Part shown: piece by piece, positions 41,046 through 52,207 of the stretch
How the letters are laid out: each line of letters opens with the position of its first letter
Numbering within the stretch: the stretch's first letter is position 1
NCBI RefSeq assembly: GCF_030272615.1
Contig: NC_081409.1
Span: forward strand, 653,202,468-653,266,467
Reading direction: 5' to 3'
DNA: 64,000 bases
Origin: Cryptomeria japonica
Taxonomy: Eukaryota; Streptophyta; Pinopsida; Cupressales; Cupressaceae
Program-made: the position numbers and the translations under genes
The notes under the pieces: generated by a model
Databases searched by the model: none
What the model saw: the letters and a program-made list of their open reading frames with translations, nothing else
What the model was told of the DNA's origin: nothing

Positions 41046-41452
41046 TGTTGGTTCCCAAAAATAGGTTTACACTATGAGAGGCAGAGACCAAGATGATTCC
41101 TCTGAATACCTATGGAAACCCACTTGAAACTATCAATATCCTTTAGACTTGGACCAACTGTGACAAGGATCTACAAATCCTTCTACACTTTGGGCTCTGC
41201 ATCACACTCAAACATTCAGTAAAACAAAGCAGATAATCTAAGGTAAAGGCTCAACAAAAAGGGAGAATGCTTAAGGATGGAAAATGCTTCAATGATCCTC
41301 AACCTAACTAGAGCATGAGATGGGTGGAAAAACTCAAACATACACAAAAATGTAAGGTATTCTGATAATCAACAAATTACAATGATTCATCAGTGAAATT
41401 GAAAAAATGTTGATTATTAAAGACAACTACAAGTAGTGATTAGTGCCTTACT
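41046..41452 (-). repeat. 5' LTR of B, inner part
   Basis: Begins TGTTGGTTCCCAAAA and aligns with 34523 onward. It is broken at TTACT by insertion of element C; the remainder is at 49084-51755. Confidence 0.87.
41448..41452. repeat. TSD of element C, left copy (TTACT)
   Basis: TTACT before the LTR start TGGTG; the same five bases follow the other LTR at 49079-49083. The undisturbed site is visible in the left LTR of B near 34970 (CCTACTCCATTGGG). Confidence 0.9.
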
Positions 41453-42912
41453 TGGTGAAAAGAAACTTCTACTACACCTCTATTTCAAGCACATGGTGGT
41501 GTCCACATGTTCATTTGTGATTTAATAATGGTTTGGATCAATGATCACCCTTGATGTAATTGAATGCCTATTTGTATGGTCAATAATCTCTTAGGTGAGC
41601 ATATAAACCTAGAGTTTTATTAGGCCATGAAGGCTTGGAATTTGGATTTTCAATGTTGGTGTGTCTAGGATGTTGTCATAGGTGTTTGGAGTCTAAAAAT
41701 GACAAATAATGACCTTGGATGTGTTTCCATAAGGTCTAAGAGGTTAATAACCAATGTTGTCCTAAGTTGCAAAATATTGCATTTGTTGTCAAGCAAGTTT
41801 TCAAAGTTGCCAGTAGGATACCAACTACTTCTCCAATGGTCCTAACTACTCAAAAGTTGGTTATGGACATTGGAAAAGGTTTATATATGCTTGGACAACC
41901 ATGGGAAATATAGAGTTGATAGTTTTGTAAAGTTTGGTGGAGAAAGTGAATAGAACAAGTCTGATTTTGTCATAACAATGACATTTTTTCGTACTGTCCG
42001 TATAGGGTGTGATATCTACTGATGAATTTTTTATTTGATTAGAAAGAGCCCTGAGATACCCTTCCAATGCATTTGTCTTGACCTCTTGAAGTGAATTTTA
42101 GAGGAAGTTATAAGTGTTTTACCCTCTACAGGTTTGAAACCCTCCATTTTCAAGGGTTATAATGCAAATGGGACCCTAACTTGCAATCTACTCATTGGGA
42201 TCTGATGGCCATAGGTAGAATGCAAGTTAGAGGCATTTATTTTGAGATTCTAGAGGGCCAAGGTTAGAGGAGTTGGTTGGTAACCTTACCACCAAGCCCT
42301 AGTCTAAATTGTTTCAGAGTTTAGATTAGAATAGATGAGTTTCATTGAGCATACTATGATAAATGATGAGATGATGAGTTGAACTGATGGAATTGGAGTA
42401 TTTGAACATAGAAGAAACCTCCCAAAGAATTGGAACCTTCCTATGATCCCATTCTCATATACCTCCTTTGCAAAACCGATCTAACTTGATCAATTAGGCT
42501 TGTGACCCAAGTAGGTGTTGAAGAGTGCAACAATAGGGTGGAATTCCAATCATTTGGAATATGATAGTAATCCCAAAAGGGTGTCTGAAACCTAAATTTG
42601 TTTAGGGTGTTGTTTGGTATTATTTGGAGAAAATTCCAAAAAGAGTGAAATAGGGCTACTAACTAGTAAGCCTGTGTCAGTAGGCCTGTCTAAGCCTCAA
42701 AAGCCAATATTTGCCTTGTGCTCGAAAATAGAATTGTGGGAGATCTTGATAGGTCTTAGGAAGTGTGTAGAAGTGTTGTTCCATCCCTTGTGAGGGGTAA
42801 GAGTCCAATTTCACATTTGAGGTGTGGTTGTAGCCTTGAGAGAGACTCAAGGGATAGAAGACCAAGGTCTGTAGGTGGGTTTATCACCTTATTGGTGCCA
42901 ACCTCTTCATCA
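41453..42912 (+). repeat. 5' LTR of C
   Basis: 1460 bp, TGGTGAAAAG...CTTCATCA with canonical TG and CA ends. Confidence 0.92.
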
Positions 42913-42914
42913 GG

Positions 42915-42926
42915 TGGTATCGGAGC
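42915..42926 (+). promoter_or_regulatory. Primer-binding site of C
   Basis: TGGTATCGGAGC, two bases after the LTR. One base differs from the initiator-Met site TGGTATCAGAGC. Confidence 0.88.
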
Positions 42927-42955
42927 ATCATAAGATCCTTGGGGAGAATAAAGCA

Positions 42956-44040
42956 ATGGAAGATGCAACAAAGAATCGTGAGGAGATTCCCACTCGATGC
43001 ATGACAAACATGGAGTCGACCAAGATAGTGAGGGAGCAGGTAGCCAAGAATAAAAAGATGGAGGAGGAGATAGAAAGGTTGAAGAAAGACCAGGCAGGCA
43101 AGGGAGTTGCATCAACATTTGATGGAGAAGGAGAAGAGGAAGAAGAGAGACTATTGATGCCGACATATCAAAGGCAATTTGTTGAAGCCATTAATAGTGT
43201 AGGAAGAAGAGACAATAAAGCAGAACTACCTACATTCTCTGGAAAGTAGAATCCAAAAATAGAGTGTATGGATTGGATAGAAGCAATGATAAATTATTTT
43301 GAATGTGAAGAGGTACCTGAAAACCAAAGGGTGAAGGTGGTTAAATCCAAAATGAAAGGTCCAACTCTTAGTTGGTGGAACTTTCTACAAAATGAAAGAG
43401 ATGAAGAAGTAAAGAGACCTATAATCTCATGGAAGAAGATGGAGATAGAGATCAAAAGGTAGTTTGTACCTAAGGACTATGAGATAATCTTACACAAGAT
43501 ATTATAAAATCTAAGGCAAAGGGATTTGGATATCAGTACTTACACTATGGAGTTCCACAGGAAGACCCTCAAAGAAAAGATGCTAGAGAGTGAGACACAA
43601 AAGATAGCAAGGTACATGCATGGTCTTAAGTTTAGTATTCAAGATGAATTGAGTTTGTTCAACCCTAAATCAGTGCACAAGTATTTTTAGATGGCACTCA
43701 GGATTGAGGAGAAGGAAAAAAGGAGAGGAGAACACAATAATAGAGGAAAGGGTGCAAGTTTCAGAGGCAAAGGTAGATTCAATGGAAGAGGATCATCTCC
43801 TAAACCCCAAGGAGATTCCAGCAATCAAGAATAAGAGGGAGAATCAGGGAATAAAAGTAGCTTTAGAGTAAGGAGGGGAAATGGTAGAGGAAGATTTGGT
43901 GGAAAAGGACCTAGTGTCTTCACTGGTAGGTTCTTTTCATGAAACCAAGTTGGTCATCAGTCATTTAGATGTCCTGAGAAGCTAAGCAATGGTAGCCAAG
44001 GAGGTGATAGGAGAGCACATCTAATACAAGAAGAAGATGG
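42956..44040 (+). pseudogene. Chromovirus C Gag
   Basis: ATG at 42956 (MEDATKNREEIPTRC). A Lys- and Glu-rich N-terminus leads to the Retrotrans_gag core (LPTFSGK, CMDWIEAMINYFECEEVPEN, GPTLSWWNFLQNER, ISTYTMEFHRKTL). Stops lie at 43247, 43460, 43505, 43688 and 43832. The nucleocapsid knuckle near 43930-43960 has lost both leading Cys. The sequence NQVGHQSFRC keeps the His and last Cys, but a TGA (43940) stands at the second Cys and Phe at the first. The frame continues into the protease, as in a Gag-Pol fusion. Confidence 0.85.
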
Positions 44041-47000
44041 TCAAAGCATGACCTCCTACCACACATCAACTTCAAAGTCTGCAGATCCGGAGCAAGGAGA
44101 ACTTTTGATGATCAATAAGACCCTCTTGAAAGTGCCAACCATCAAAGAACCACCTCAGAGGAAATATATTTTCAGAACCTCCTGCAAGGTACAAGGCAAG
44201 GTATGCAAATTCATTGTGGACTCAGGGTCCACAAATAACATAGCTTCTATTGAAATGGTTACTAAGATTAACTTTCAAAGAATACCTCATCCCCACCCCT
44301 ATAAAGTGTCTTGGTTGAACAAAGGTTAGCAAGCCCTGATTAGTGAGCAAGTTTGGATAGAATTTTCAATAGGTGAATACAAAGATAGGGTGTTGTGTGA
44401 TGTAGTAGAAATGGATGCTTGTCATCTGTTACTAGGCATGCCTTGGAAATATTATGTAGATGCTAGGCATGAGGGAAGGAAGAATGTTTACACCATCACC
44501 AAGAATGGGGTGAACCTCACTATGACACCTCTTTTGGATGATAGTAAGGATAAGCACATTGTGACTAGTGTCATGCTAGTGGATGAGAGGGAGTTCATGA
44601 AAAGTTTGAAGGAGAAAGATACTCCTTGTTTTGCAATTGTTTTCAAGCCTAAGACTAAACCTAAGAAGTAGCCTAATAGCAAAGAGATAGAAAGGAGAGT
44701 AGGTCATAAAGGAGAGTAGGTCCTAAAGAGGTTTAAAATATGCTAGACCGGTATAAGGGGATAGTTGCAGACAGTACCACAAATTCCTTACCCCCTTAAA
44801 GGGAAATCAGTCATTGTATTGACCTCATACTAGGTGCTACACTACCCAATAAGGTAGTATACAAGCTTACCCCTAAACAAAAATGTAGAAGTTGCAAGAC
44901 AGATCCATGAATTGCTTGAGAAAGGGTTCATTAGGGAGAGCATAAGTCCCTGTGCAGTCCTTGCAGTACTAGCTCCCAAGAAAGAAGGAACATGGAGGTT
45001 GTGTACTGACTCTAGGGCCATCAATAAGATAACAATCAGATATAGATTCCCAATGCCAAGAATGGAGGATTTGATGGATTGTCTAAGAGGGGCCAAGTAT
45101 TATTCCAAAATGGATTTGAAAAGTGGTTATCATCAAATAAGGATTAGAGATGGAGACCAATGGAAGACAACTTTTAAGACCAATGAAGGCCTATTTGAGT
45201 GGATGGTAATGCCATTTGGACTTTTCAACACCCCTAGTAGATTCATGAGACTCGTGAATGAGGTTCTTAAGCCCTTTATCAATCATTTTGTAGTAGTGTA
45301 TCTAGATGATATATTGATTTTTTGTAAAGACATGGATGAGCATCTAACACACTTGGATTTGGTGTTGCAAAGATTACATGAGGAGCAGTTGAAGATCAAT
45401 TTGGATAAATGTGTCTTCTTGCAAGAAGAACTAGTGTTCCTTGGATTTGTGATTTCTCAGGGAAATTTGAAAATGGATCCATCTAAGGTGGAGGCAATCC
45501 TAAACTGGCCAACCCTTTAGTCAGCAAGTGAGGTAAAAGGTTTCCATGGGTTAGCAAGTTTTTATAGAAAGTTTATTAAGAATTTCAATGGGGTTAGTAC
45601 ACTAATGATAGAAACCATAAAAGGTGGAAGGAAATGTCAATTTGTCTGGACTAAGGAGGCTGATAGATCTTTTGAGATTTTGAAAACTAAGATTTCAGAG
45701 CAACCTATTTTAGTACTCCCTGACTTTCATAAGGTTTTCACTATTTAGTGTGATGCATCAAAGGAGGCCATAGGAGGAATCTTGAGTCAGGAGGTAGGCC
45801 AATGGAATTTTTCAGTGAGAAACTAAATGAGGCAAAACAAAATTATTCTACATATGACCTAGAGATGTATGCTATGGTGCAATCTCTTAGGAAATGGAGA
45901 CATTATCTCTTACCTAAGGAGTTTATTGTATATACTGACAACCATGCTCTAAGTTTTTTGAACAGGCATGAAAAACTAAATCACCAGCATATGAAGTGGA
46001 TGGAATATCTCCAAACTTACACTTTCACTATCCTACATAAGAAAGGAGTAGCTAATAAATTTGCCAATGCACTTAGTAGAAGGAACTTAGAAATATAGGA
46101 GATTCAATTGGAAAGTATAGGAATCAATGCCTTAAAAGATATTTATCAAGGAGATGAATATTTCAAGGAGGCCTATGAGGTTTGTCAAGACATGAATGAC
46201 AGGTATCATACTCATTTTTTTTATTATATTCTTCAAGAAGGCTTACTTTTCAAGAGCAGTCAACTTTGTATTCCTAATTTCTCCACGAGGGAAAATATTG
46301 TAAAGGAAAAACATTGTGGGGGTTTGTTAGGACACTTTGCACTTGATAAGATACTTGAATTGGTTAGGAGATTCTACTTTTGGCCTAGGATGCAGTCAGA
46401 TGTGAGAAAGTATGTGACAAAATGTGTGGTATGTCAAAGGGCAAAGGGAACAAGTTCCAATGCAGGTCTATATACTCCATTACCAATCCCTACCAAACCT
46501 TGGGATTCAATTAGCATGGACTTTGTCCTAGGTCATCCTAGGACTAAATCAAGATATGACAGTATATATGTTGTTGTGGATAGGTTTTCCAAAATGACAC
46601 ACTTTTTGCCATGCAAAGTTACATATGATGCTTCCAATATTATAGGTTTATTATTCAAGGATATTGTTAGACTTCATAGGTTACCCTTAAGCATTATATC
46701 AGACCAGGATCCTAAGTTTGTAGGACATTTTTGGAGGACTTTGTGGCATAGGTTAGGGACAAACTTGTCCTTCTCTTCTTCTTATCACCCTCAATCTGAT
46801 GGATAGACAGAGGTGATTAATAGATCCCTTGGCAATTTGTTGAGATGTTTGACTGAGGACCATGGGGCCACTTGGGATACTATTCTTCCACAAGCAGAGT
46901 TCTCATATAACGACTCTGTGAACAGAAGTATAGGACTGAGTCCTTTTCAAATTGTATATCAGACCCATCCTAGAGGTGTTCTTGAACTTAGAGAAGTGCA

Positions 47001-47598
47001 TAATATTGAAAGGAGGAGTGCTCAAGAGGATGATTTTTATGAAGTGATGAGGGACATACACCAACAAGTCTGGGATAGATTAATACAAGCCACTAAAAAG
47101 TATAAGCAAGAAACATATGTCACAAGGAGAGATGTTCAGTTCGAGGTGGGAGACATGGTGATGATTCATCTCAAAAAAGAAAGACTCCCTAAGGAGAAGT
47201 ACACCAAGCTACTCATGAAAAAGATAGGCCCTTTCATGGTCCTCAAGAGATGTGGGACAAATGCATACAAGATAGATCTACTCCTTGATGTTGGCCTATC
47301 TCCTATATTCAATGCATCTCATATATATGTATATAAAAATTCTGTGGATGATATTTGTGTTGTAGGTCCATTTGATTCTTCTAGTCCAACTATGTTGGAA
47401 GGACTTCCTCCCCCTCTCAAACCTAAGATTGAGTTTATTTTAGATCAAAGGGTTAGCAACAAGAGAAGGAGGAAGACTTACTTGGAGTACCTAGTCAAAT
47501 GGAAGAATCAACCTTTAGAGGATGCTACATGGATGACTTTTGAGGCCATTGAGAAGATCGAAACTACATTTGCATACATCCCAACTCAAGGGACTTGA
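44041..47598 (+). pseudogene. Chromovirus C Pol: protease, RT, RNase H, integrase, chromodomain
   Basis: Protease: FIVDSGSTNNIAS near 44210. [36 protein letters not shown] and the catalytic VVYLDDIL near 45300. RNase H: CDASKEAIGGILSQ, YTDNHALSF. Integrase: a His-Cys finger (KHCGGLLGHF through CVVCQRA), then SMDFVLG and SDQDPKFVGHFW with the DDE residues. C-terminal chromodomain: RKTYLEYLVKWKNQPLEDAT. Stops occur at 44327, 44669, 45518, 45746, 46096 and 46804. There is a frameshift in the 44670-44900 linker and another near 45795. In the chromovirus family the chromodomain steers integration to marked heterochromatin. Confidence 0.93.
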
Positions 47599-47620
47599 GT
47601 TTCTTTTGGGCCCGACAGTA

Positions 47621-49078
47621 TGGTGGAGAGCACCTTCTACTACACCTCTATTTCAAGCACATGGTGGTGTCTACATGTTCATTTGTGATGTAATAATGGG
47701 TTGGATCAATGATCACCCTTGATGTAATTGAATGCCTATTTGTATGGTCAATAATCTCTTAGGTGAGCATATAAACCTAGAGGTCTATTAGGCCATGAAG
47801 GCTTGGAATTTGGATTTTCAATGTTGGTGTGTCTATGATATTGTTTTAGGTGTTTGGAATCTAAAAATGGAAAATAATGACCTTGTATATGTTTCCATAA
47901 GGTCTAAGTGGTTAATAACCAATGTTGTCCTAAGTTGCAAAATGTTGCATTTGTTGTCAAGCAACTTTTCAAAGTTGCCAATAGGATGCAAACTACTTCT
48001 CCAATGGTCCTAAATGTTAAATTGTTGGTTATGGATGTTGGAAAAGGTTTATATATGCTTGGAAAACTGTAGGAAAGATAGAGTTGACAATTTTGTAAAG
48101 TTTGGTGGAGAAAGTGAATAGAACAAGTTTGATTTTTCCATAACAGTGACATTTTTGTGTACTACCCATACAGGGTGTGATATCTACTGATGAATTTCTT
48201 ATTTGATTAGAAAGAGTCTTGAGATACCCTTCCAATGCATTTGGACTAAATTCTTTAAGTGAATTTTAGAGGAAGTTATAAGTGTTTTACCCTCTGGAGG
48301 TCTGAAACTGTCCATTTTCAAGGGATAATTATAATGCAAATGGGACCCTAACTTGCAATCTACTCATTGGAATCCAATGGCCATAGGAAGAATGCAAGTT
48401 AGGGGCATTTATTTTGAGATTCCAGAGGGGTGAGGTCAGAGGAGTTGGTTGGCAACCTTACCACCAAGCCTTAGTCTAAACTGTTTGAGAGTTTAGATTA
48501 GAATAGATGAGTTTCATTGAGCATACTATGAGAAATGATGAGTTGAATTGATGAAATTGGAGTATTTGGACATAGAAGAAACCTATTGAAGAGTTGGAAC
48601 CTTCTTGTGGTCCCATTCTCATATAACTCCTTTATAAAACCAGTCTAACTTGATCAATTAGGCATGTGACCCAAGTAGGTGTTGAAGAGTGTAGGAATAG
48701 GGTGGAATTCCAATATTTTGGAATCTGATAGTAATCCGAAAAGGGTGTCTAAAACCTAAAATTTTTTAGGGCTTTGTTTGGAATTTTTTGGAAAAAAATC
48801 CAAAAAGATATTGTAGTAGGGCTACTAATCAGTAAGCCTATGTCGGTAGGCCTGTCTAAGCCTCAAAAGCCAATGTTTGCCTTGTGCTCCAAAATTGCAT
48901 TGTGGGAGATCTTGATAGGTCTTAGGAAGTATGTAGAAGTGTTGTGCCATCACTTGTTAGGGGTAAGAGTCTGATTTCACACTTGAGGTGTGGTTGTAGC
49001 CTTGAGAGAGACTCAAGGGATAGAATACCAAGGTGTGTAGGTGGGTTTATCACCTTACTACTGCCAACTTCTGCATAA
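47621..49078 (+). repeat. 3' LTR of C
   Basis: 1458 bp. It starts TGGTGGAGAGCACC and ends TTCTGCATAA, where the final CA has mutated to AA. Confidence 0.92.
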
Positions 49079-49083
49079 TTACT
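49079..49083. repeat. TSD of element C, right copy (TTACT)
   Basis: Identical to 41448-41452; the B LTR sequence continues directly after it with CCATTGGGTA. Confidence 0.9.
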
Positions 49084-51755
49084 CCATTGGGTACCTGAAG
49101 ATACAAAACGTAAACTGAAAATCTGATAGAAATTTATCTAGTGGTATAAGATCTAAGATAATATTGCCTTACAATATATCTCATTTGCAATCCCAACCCG
49201 AACTGCTTATCTAAATCCCTGCACAAGCCTTATTATTTTGCAACTCTATTTAAGTAATTTAATTGACCCCTTGGGCCAAAGCATAAACAAAAAGCCACTT
49301 ACATCAGAAAAATGCACTAAATAAAATAAACCCTTGGTTGATTTCACTCAAAAATTGATAGAGTCAAACAATGGAGAGAAATAGGTCAAAATTTTATTTT
49401 TATTTAATAAAAATACTACTTTTGTCACAGGATGAAATTTACATTTAAATCCTTCAAGAACTTCCACAAAGTTTGACACTAAATGATTCTTTATTTTCTC
49501 TGTAAATGACTTAAAAATTTTCTCACTTCAGCTAGAGTCACTACTGGAACCAGAAAAGGAAACCCCAAGGAACAAAAAAAATCTAAACCCACAAGAGACT
49601 CCCCCAAATCTAAACCCATCTAATGGCCTTGACTTCCCTTTTTATAGAAGAAAAGGGAGAAACAAGCTTCAGGCCAAAAGACACATGTCAACAACAAATT
49701 TACTTGAAGCAATTAGGCCTAAAAGGCGATATGCGATTCTGTTACAAAGATATTCTATATCCATGTGCTTGCACCTATGAACCAATATTTTCAACCGAAA
49801 ATTGGTAGAAGTAAAACCGCTTGAGCCATGTCATTATCACCCTGATGCCTTTGGACGGAGTGTTAGATGTTACGTTCTATCCAATAGAGTGTGTCCCTTC
49901 TTGGAAAGGATACTGGGTCCTAGCAAGAAGAAAAGTTACCTCCAAAATAGAAGACAACCTCAAGCCTTCATGCCCAGAATCAAAAAAAGTGGAAGGAGGA
50001 GCTAAAGGGAAAACACAATATGTTGGGGAGGGGTCACAACTTCCATGCAGTCACATAGATGATTGGTTTCCACTCCCCACCCAAACAAGTCCTTCGTTCA
50101 TTCCTTTATGGGTTCCTTCTTAGAACCCCCTTCCATCTAGTGGTAGAGTAGAAGCAAAGGTTGTTCCATGCCTGGCCTTTCTTCATAAGAAAAGGATTTC
50201 ATGCCCCCTCTGGCAATCCTTCTCACTTTCACAACCCCTCTGACAATAATCATACTCACATAGGAGAAAAAAAATCCATCTAGTATCACAGAGCATACAA
50301 CAAAACTCCATGCTCAAACATCATCTTCCTTGCAGAAGAAAGAACTGCTCTCAGAAAATGAAAAGGCTTCTTTTCTCTCCTACCAATTAAGTCATCACCC
50401 TATTGTATTTATAATCAAAACACTTCATCTAGTGATTCTCATTCATGTGAAAAATCATCGTTTCGGTGCTTTCAACTCAACCTGCCAACTATGGATTCTA
50501 GAAATCATGCCTATCAAATCCATTGCATAATGCTAAGGTTCATCTTGTGCAAATGATTTTGTTCTGATTTTATTCTTCTTGAGTGTACATTTTCTGCTTC
50601 AAAATCTATGCCAACATATGATCTTTGATTTCATCGGGGAACTCGTGATCCTTCATCTCTAACTCAGAAGTTATCCCAATCCTTTCATGCCTCTGAGATA
50701 TCATCCTAACTTGTCTAATCAATCCTGACTCAGTAGAAATATTCAAATCAGTCCCTAAGGAACGAGTCATCATCCAAGTGTCCCGACTTGTTTCTATCTT
50801 GTTCTATGTTGACAAGCCTACTTTCTATTCATTCTATCTTTCCCTAGCGGGAGACAACCAATAGCCTTAATGGCCCTCTTAAAAGTCAGTTTAAAGCTTC
50901 GACATAGATCCTGCCCAGCCTAGTAAATCAAGCAATCACTAATGATCAATATGGAAATTAACCTTCCATCATGGCTTGTGGACCCATTAAACATGTGATG
51001 TAGTAGTGTCATATCATCTCTTAGGCTAACACTATCAGCGGCCCCATGGTTGGTCTTCTTGGTCAGTCTAGGACACGTGGCATTATCTCATGATGCTACA
51101 ATCCATAACCTTCTTGCAACTTCTTTCCAAGGGTTATGAGGAACATTGGATCTGTTCTCTCTTTACTTTGTAGTCACGATGTCCACCACCCTTTATGATT
51201 TTAAAAAATTGAGCATCTTTTCACCCAGATTATAACATCACCGTCCATTTGGAACACGTGCGAATTGATGGGGCCATTAGTAAGCTAGTCTTTATGTCCT
51301 GAGAACTGATAATATGAGGATTTTGAAAAGTCAAACCACCAGTTTACCCTTCTCCATTGAGGACATGTGGTATCATCTCATGATGCCATAGTCCTTATCT
51401 TCCTTGCATTTTCATCCACGGGGAAGCGCAAATCATTAGATCTAACCTGCCTTTATCCACTGACTAAAATACTTAGAATGTTTAGACTTAGGAAAATATA
51501 AGGAGCCCGCTGAAAATGACTTAATGTTTAGGAAACACAATGGCACCACCAATGGTAACCGACGCTTGGCTTAAGTGGAAAAAGGTAACGACAGAACATA
51601 TCAGGCTTAGGGTTCTTTCTTCACAAGATTTAATTGGAAATTCACAAACCCTAAACCCTATACCTTGAAATTTGATAAAGGGCAAAGTAAATCCAGAATG
51701 ACCAATATTTTGGCTCAAATATGAAAATTCTTGTTCAGTTATTTTAGGATTATCA
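49084..51755 (-). repeat. 5' LTR of B, outer part
   Basis: 2672 bp that align with about 34975-37621. Together with 41046-41452 it restores a 3079-bp LTR. One small insertion relative to the left LTR is visible near 50230-50260. Confidence 0.87.
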
Positions 51756-51760
51756 TTAAG
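51756..51760. repeat. TSD of element B, right copy (TTAAG)
   Basis: Identical to 34518-34522. Confidence 0.88.
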
Positions 51761-51952
51761 GAGACTGACTGTCAACTTGCAGAGGGAGCCAAGACGGATG
51801 AATGCACCACTATGGCTCACAAAGGAAAGAAATCTATGGCTTCTACCCAAAAGCCACCTGTCAGATCAAGTTCTCAACTGACGATAGTCTCCTATGCAGG
51901 CACCATCTACCTAGGTGGTCTCTACATCGTCTGCTTTAGTTTCAAACCCTAG
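51761..51952 (+). pseudogene. LINE A ORF1, C-terminal part
   Basis: Without element B and one TTAAG the codon series continues in phase from MKPPVK into ETDCQLAEGAK and STQKPPVRSSSQ, to a TAG at 51950. It is basic and Ser-rich, as expected for the tail of a LINE ORF1 protein. Confidence 0.65.
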
Positions 51953-52207
51953 CTAGTAGGGGAAGGATTCTTTTGAGGGTGTTGCTCAATCCCCTTGGGT
52001 TCACACTCCTCAGGCTATGTCTATGATTTCTACTCCACACTCTTTGTGCCACTCTCGTAGCCCTTCTGGGTGTGCTGAGAAAGCAGATGGTGGTTTAGAG
52101 AAAAGAAGAGTTATTTCCGGTGGGGACTCTCTTCCTGATATCAGTTCATATTTTTTGTGCAATAGATTCTCCTCTATTGGGGATGAGGATGACATGCAAG
52201 ATTTTTC

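Larger units (their letters stand above)
41453..49078 (+). mobile_element. Ty3/gypsy chromovirus C, 7.6 kb, degenerate
   Basis: The LTRs (41453-42912 and 47621-49078), a Met-type primer site and a gag-pro-RT-RNaseH-integrase-chromodomain order are all present, with a 5-bp TTACT target duplication. The polyprotein is interrupted by about a dozen stops and a few indels. It is the youngest member of the nest: about 7 differences in the first 100 aligned LTR bases. Confidence 0.95.
34523..51755 (-). mobile_element. Large gag-only LTR element B (minus strand), interrupted by chromovirus C
   Basis: LTRs of about 3.1 kb: left 34523-37621, right 41046-41452 plus 49084-51755. Both begin TGTTGGTTCCCAAAA on the plus strand. 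The right one ends ATTATCA and the left one ATTA (one transition). The internal region is only 3.4 kb (37622-41045) and encodes a Gag-like protein on the minus strand without protease, RT or integrase. The element is therefore non-autonomous, in the manner of TR-GAG elements. About 11 differences occur in the first 100 aligned LTR bases. Confidence 0.87.

Noticed and set aside
40516-41077. Plus-strand ORFs of 84 and 75 codons in element B
   Set aside because: They lie antisense in the leader of B and show no recognisable content.
47795-48974. Small ORFs within the C LTRs
   Set aside because: They are not conserved between the two LTR copies and match no family.
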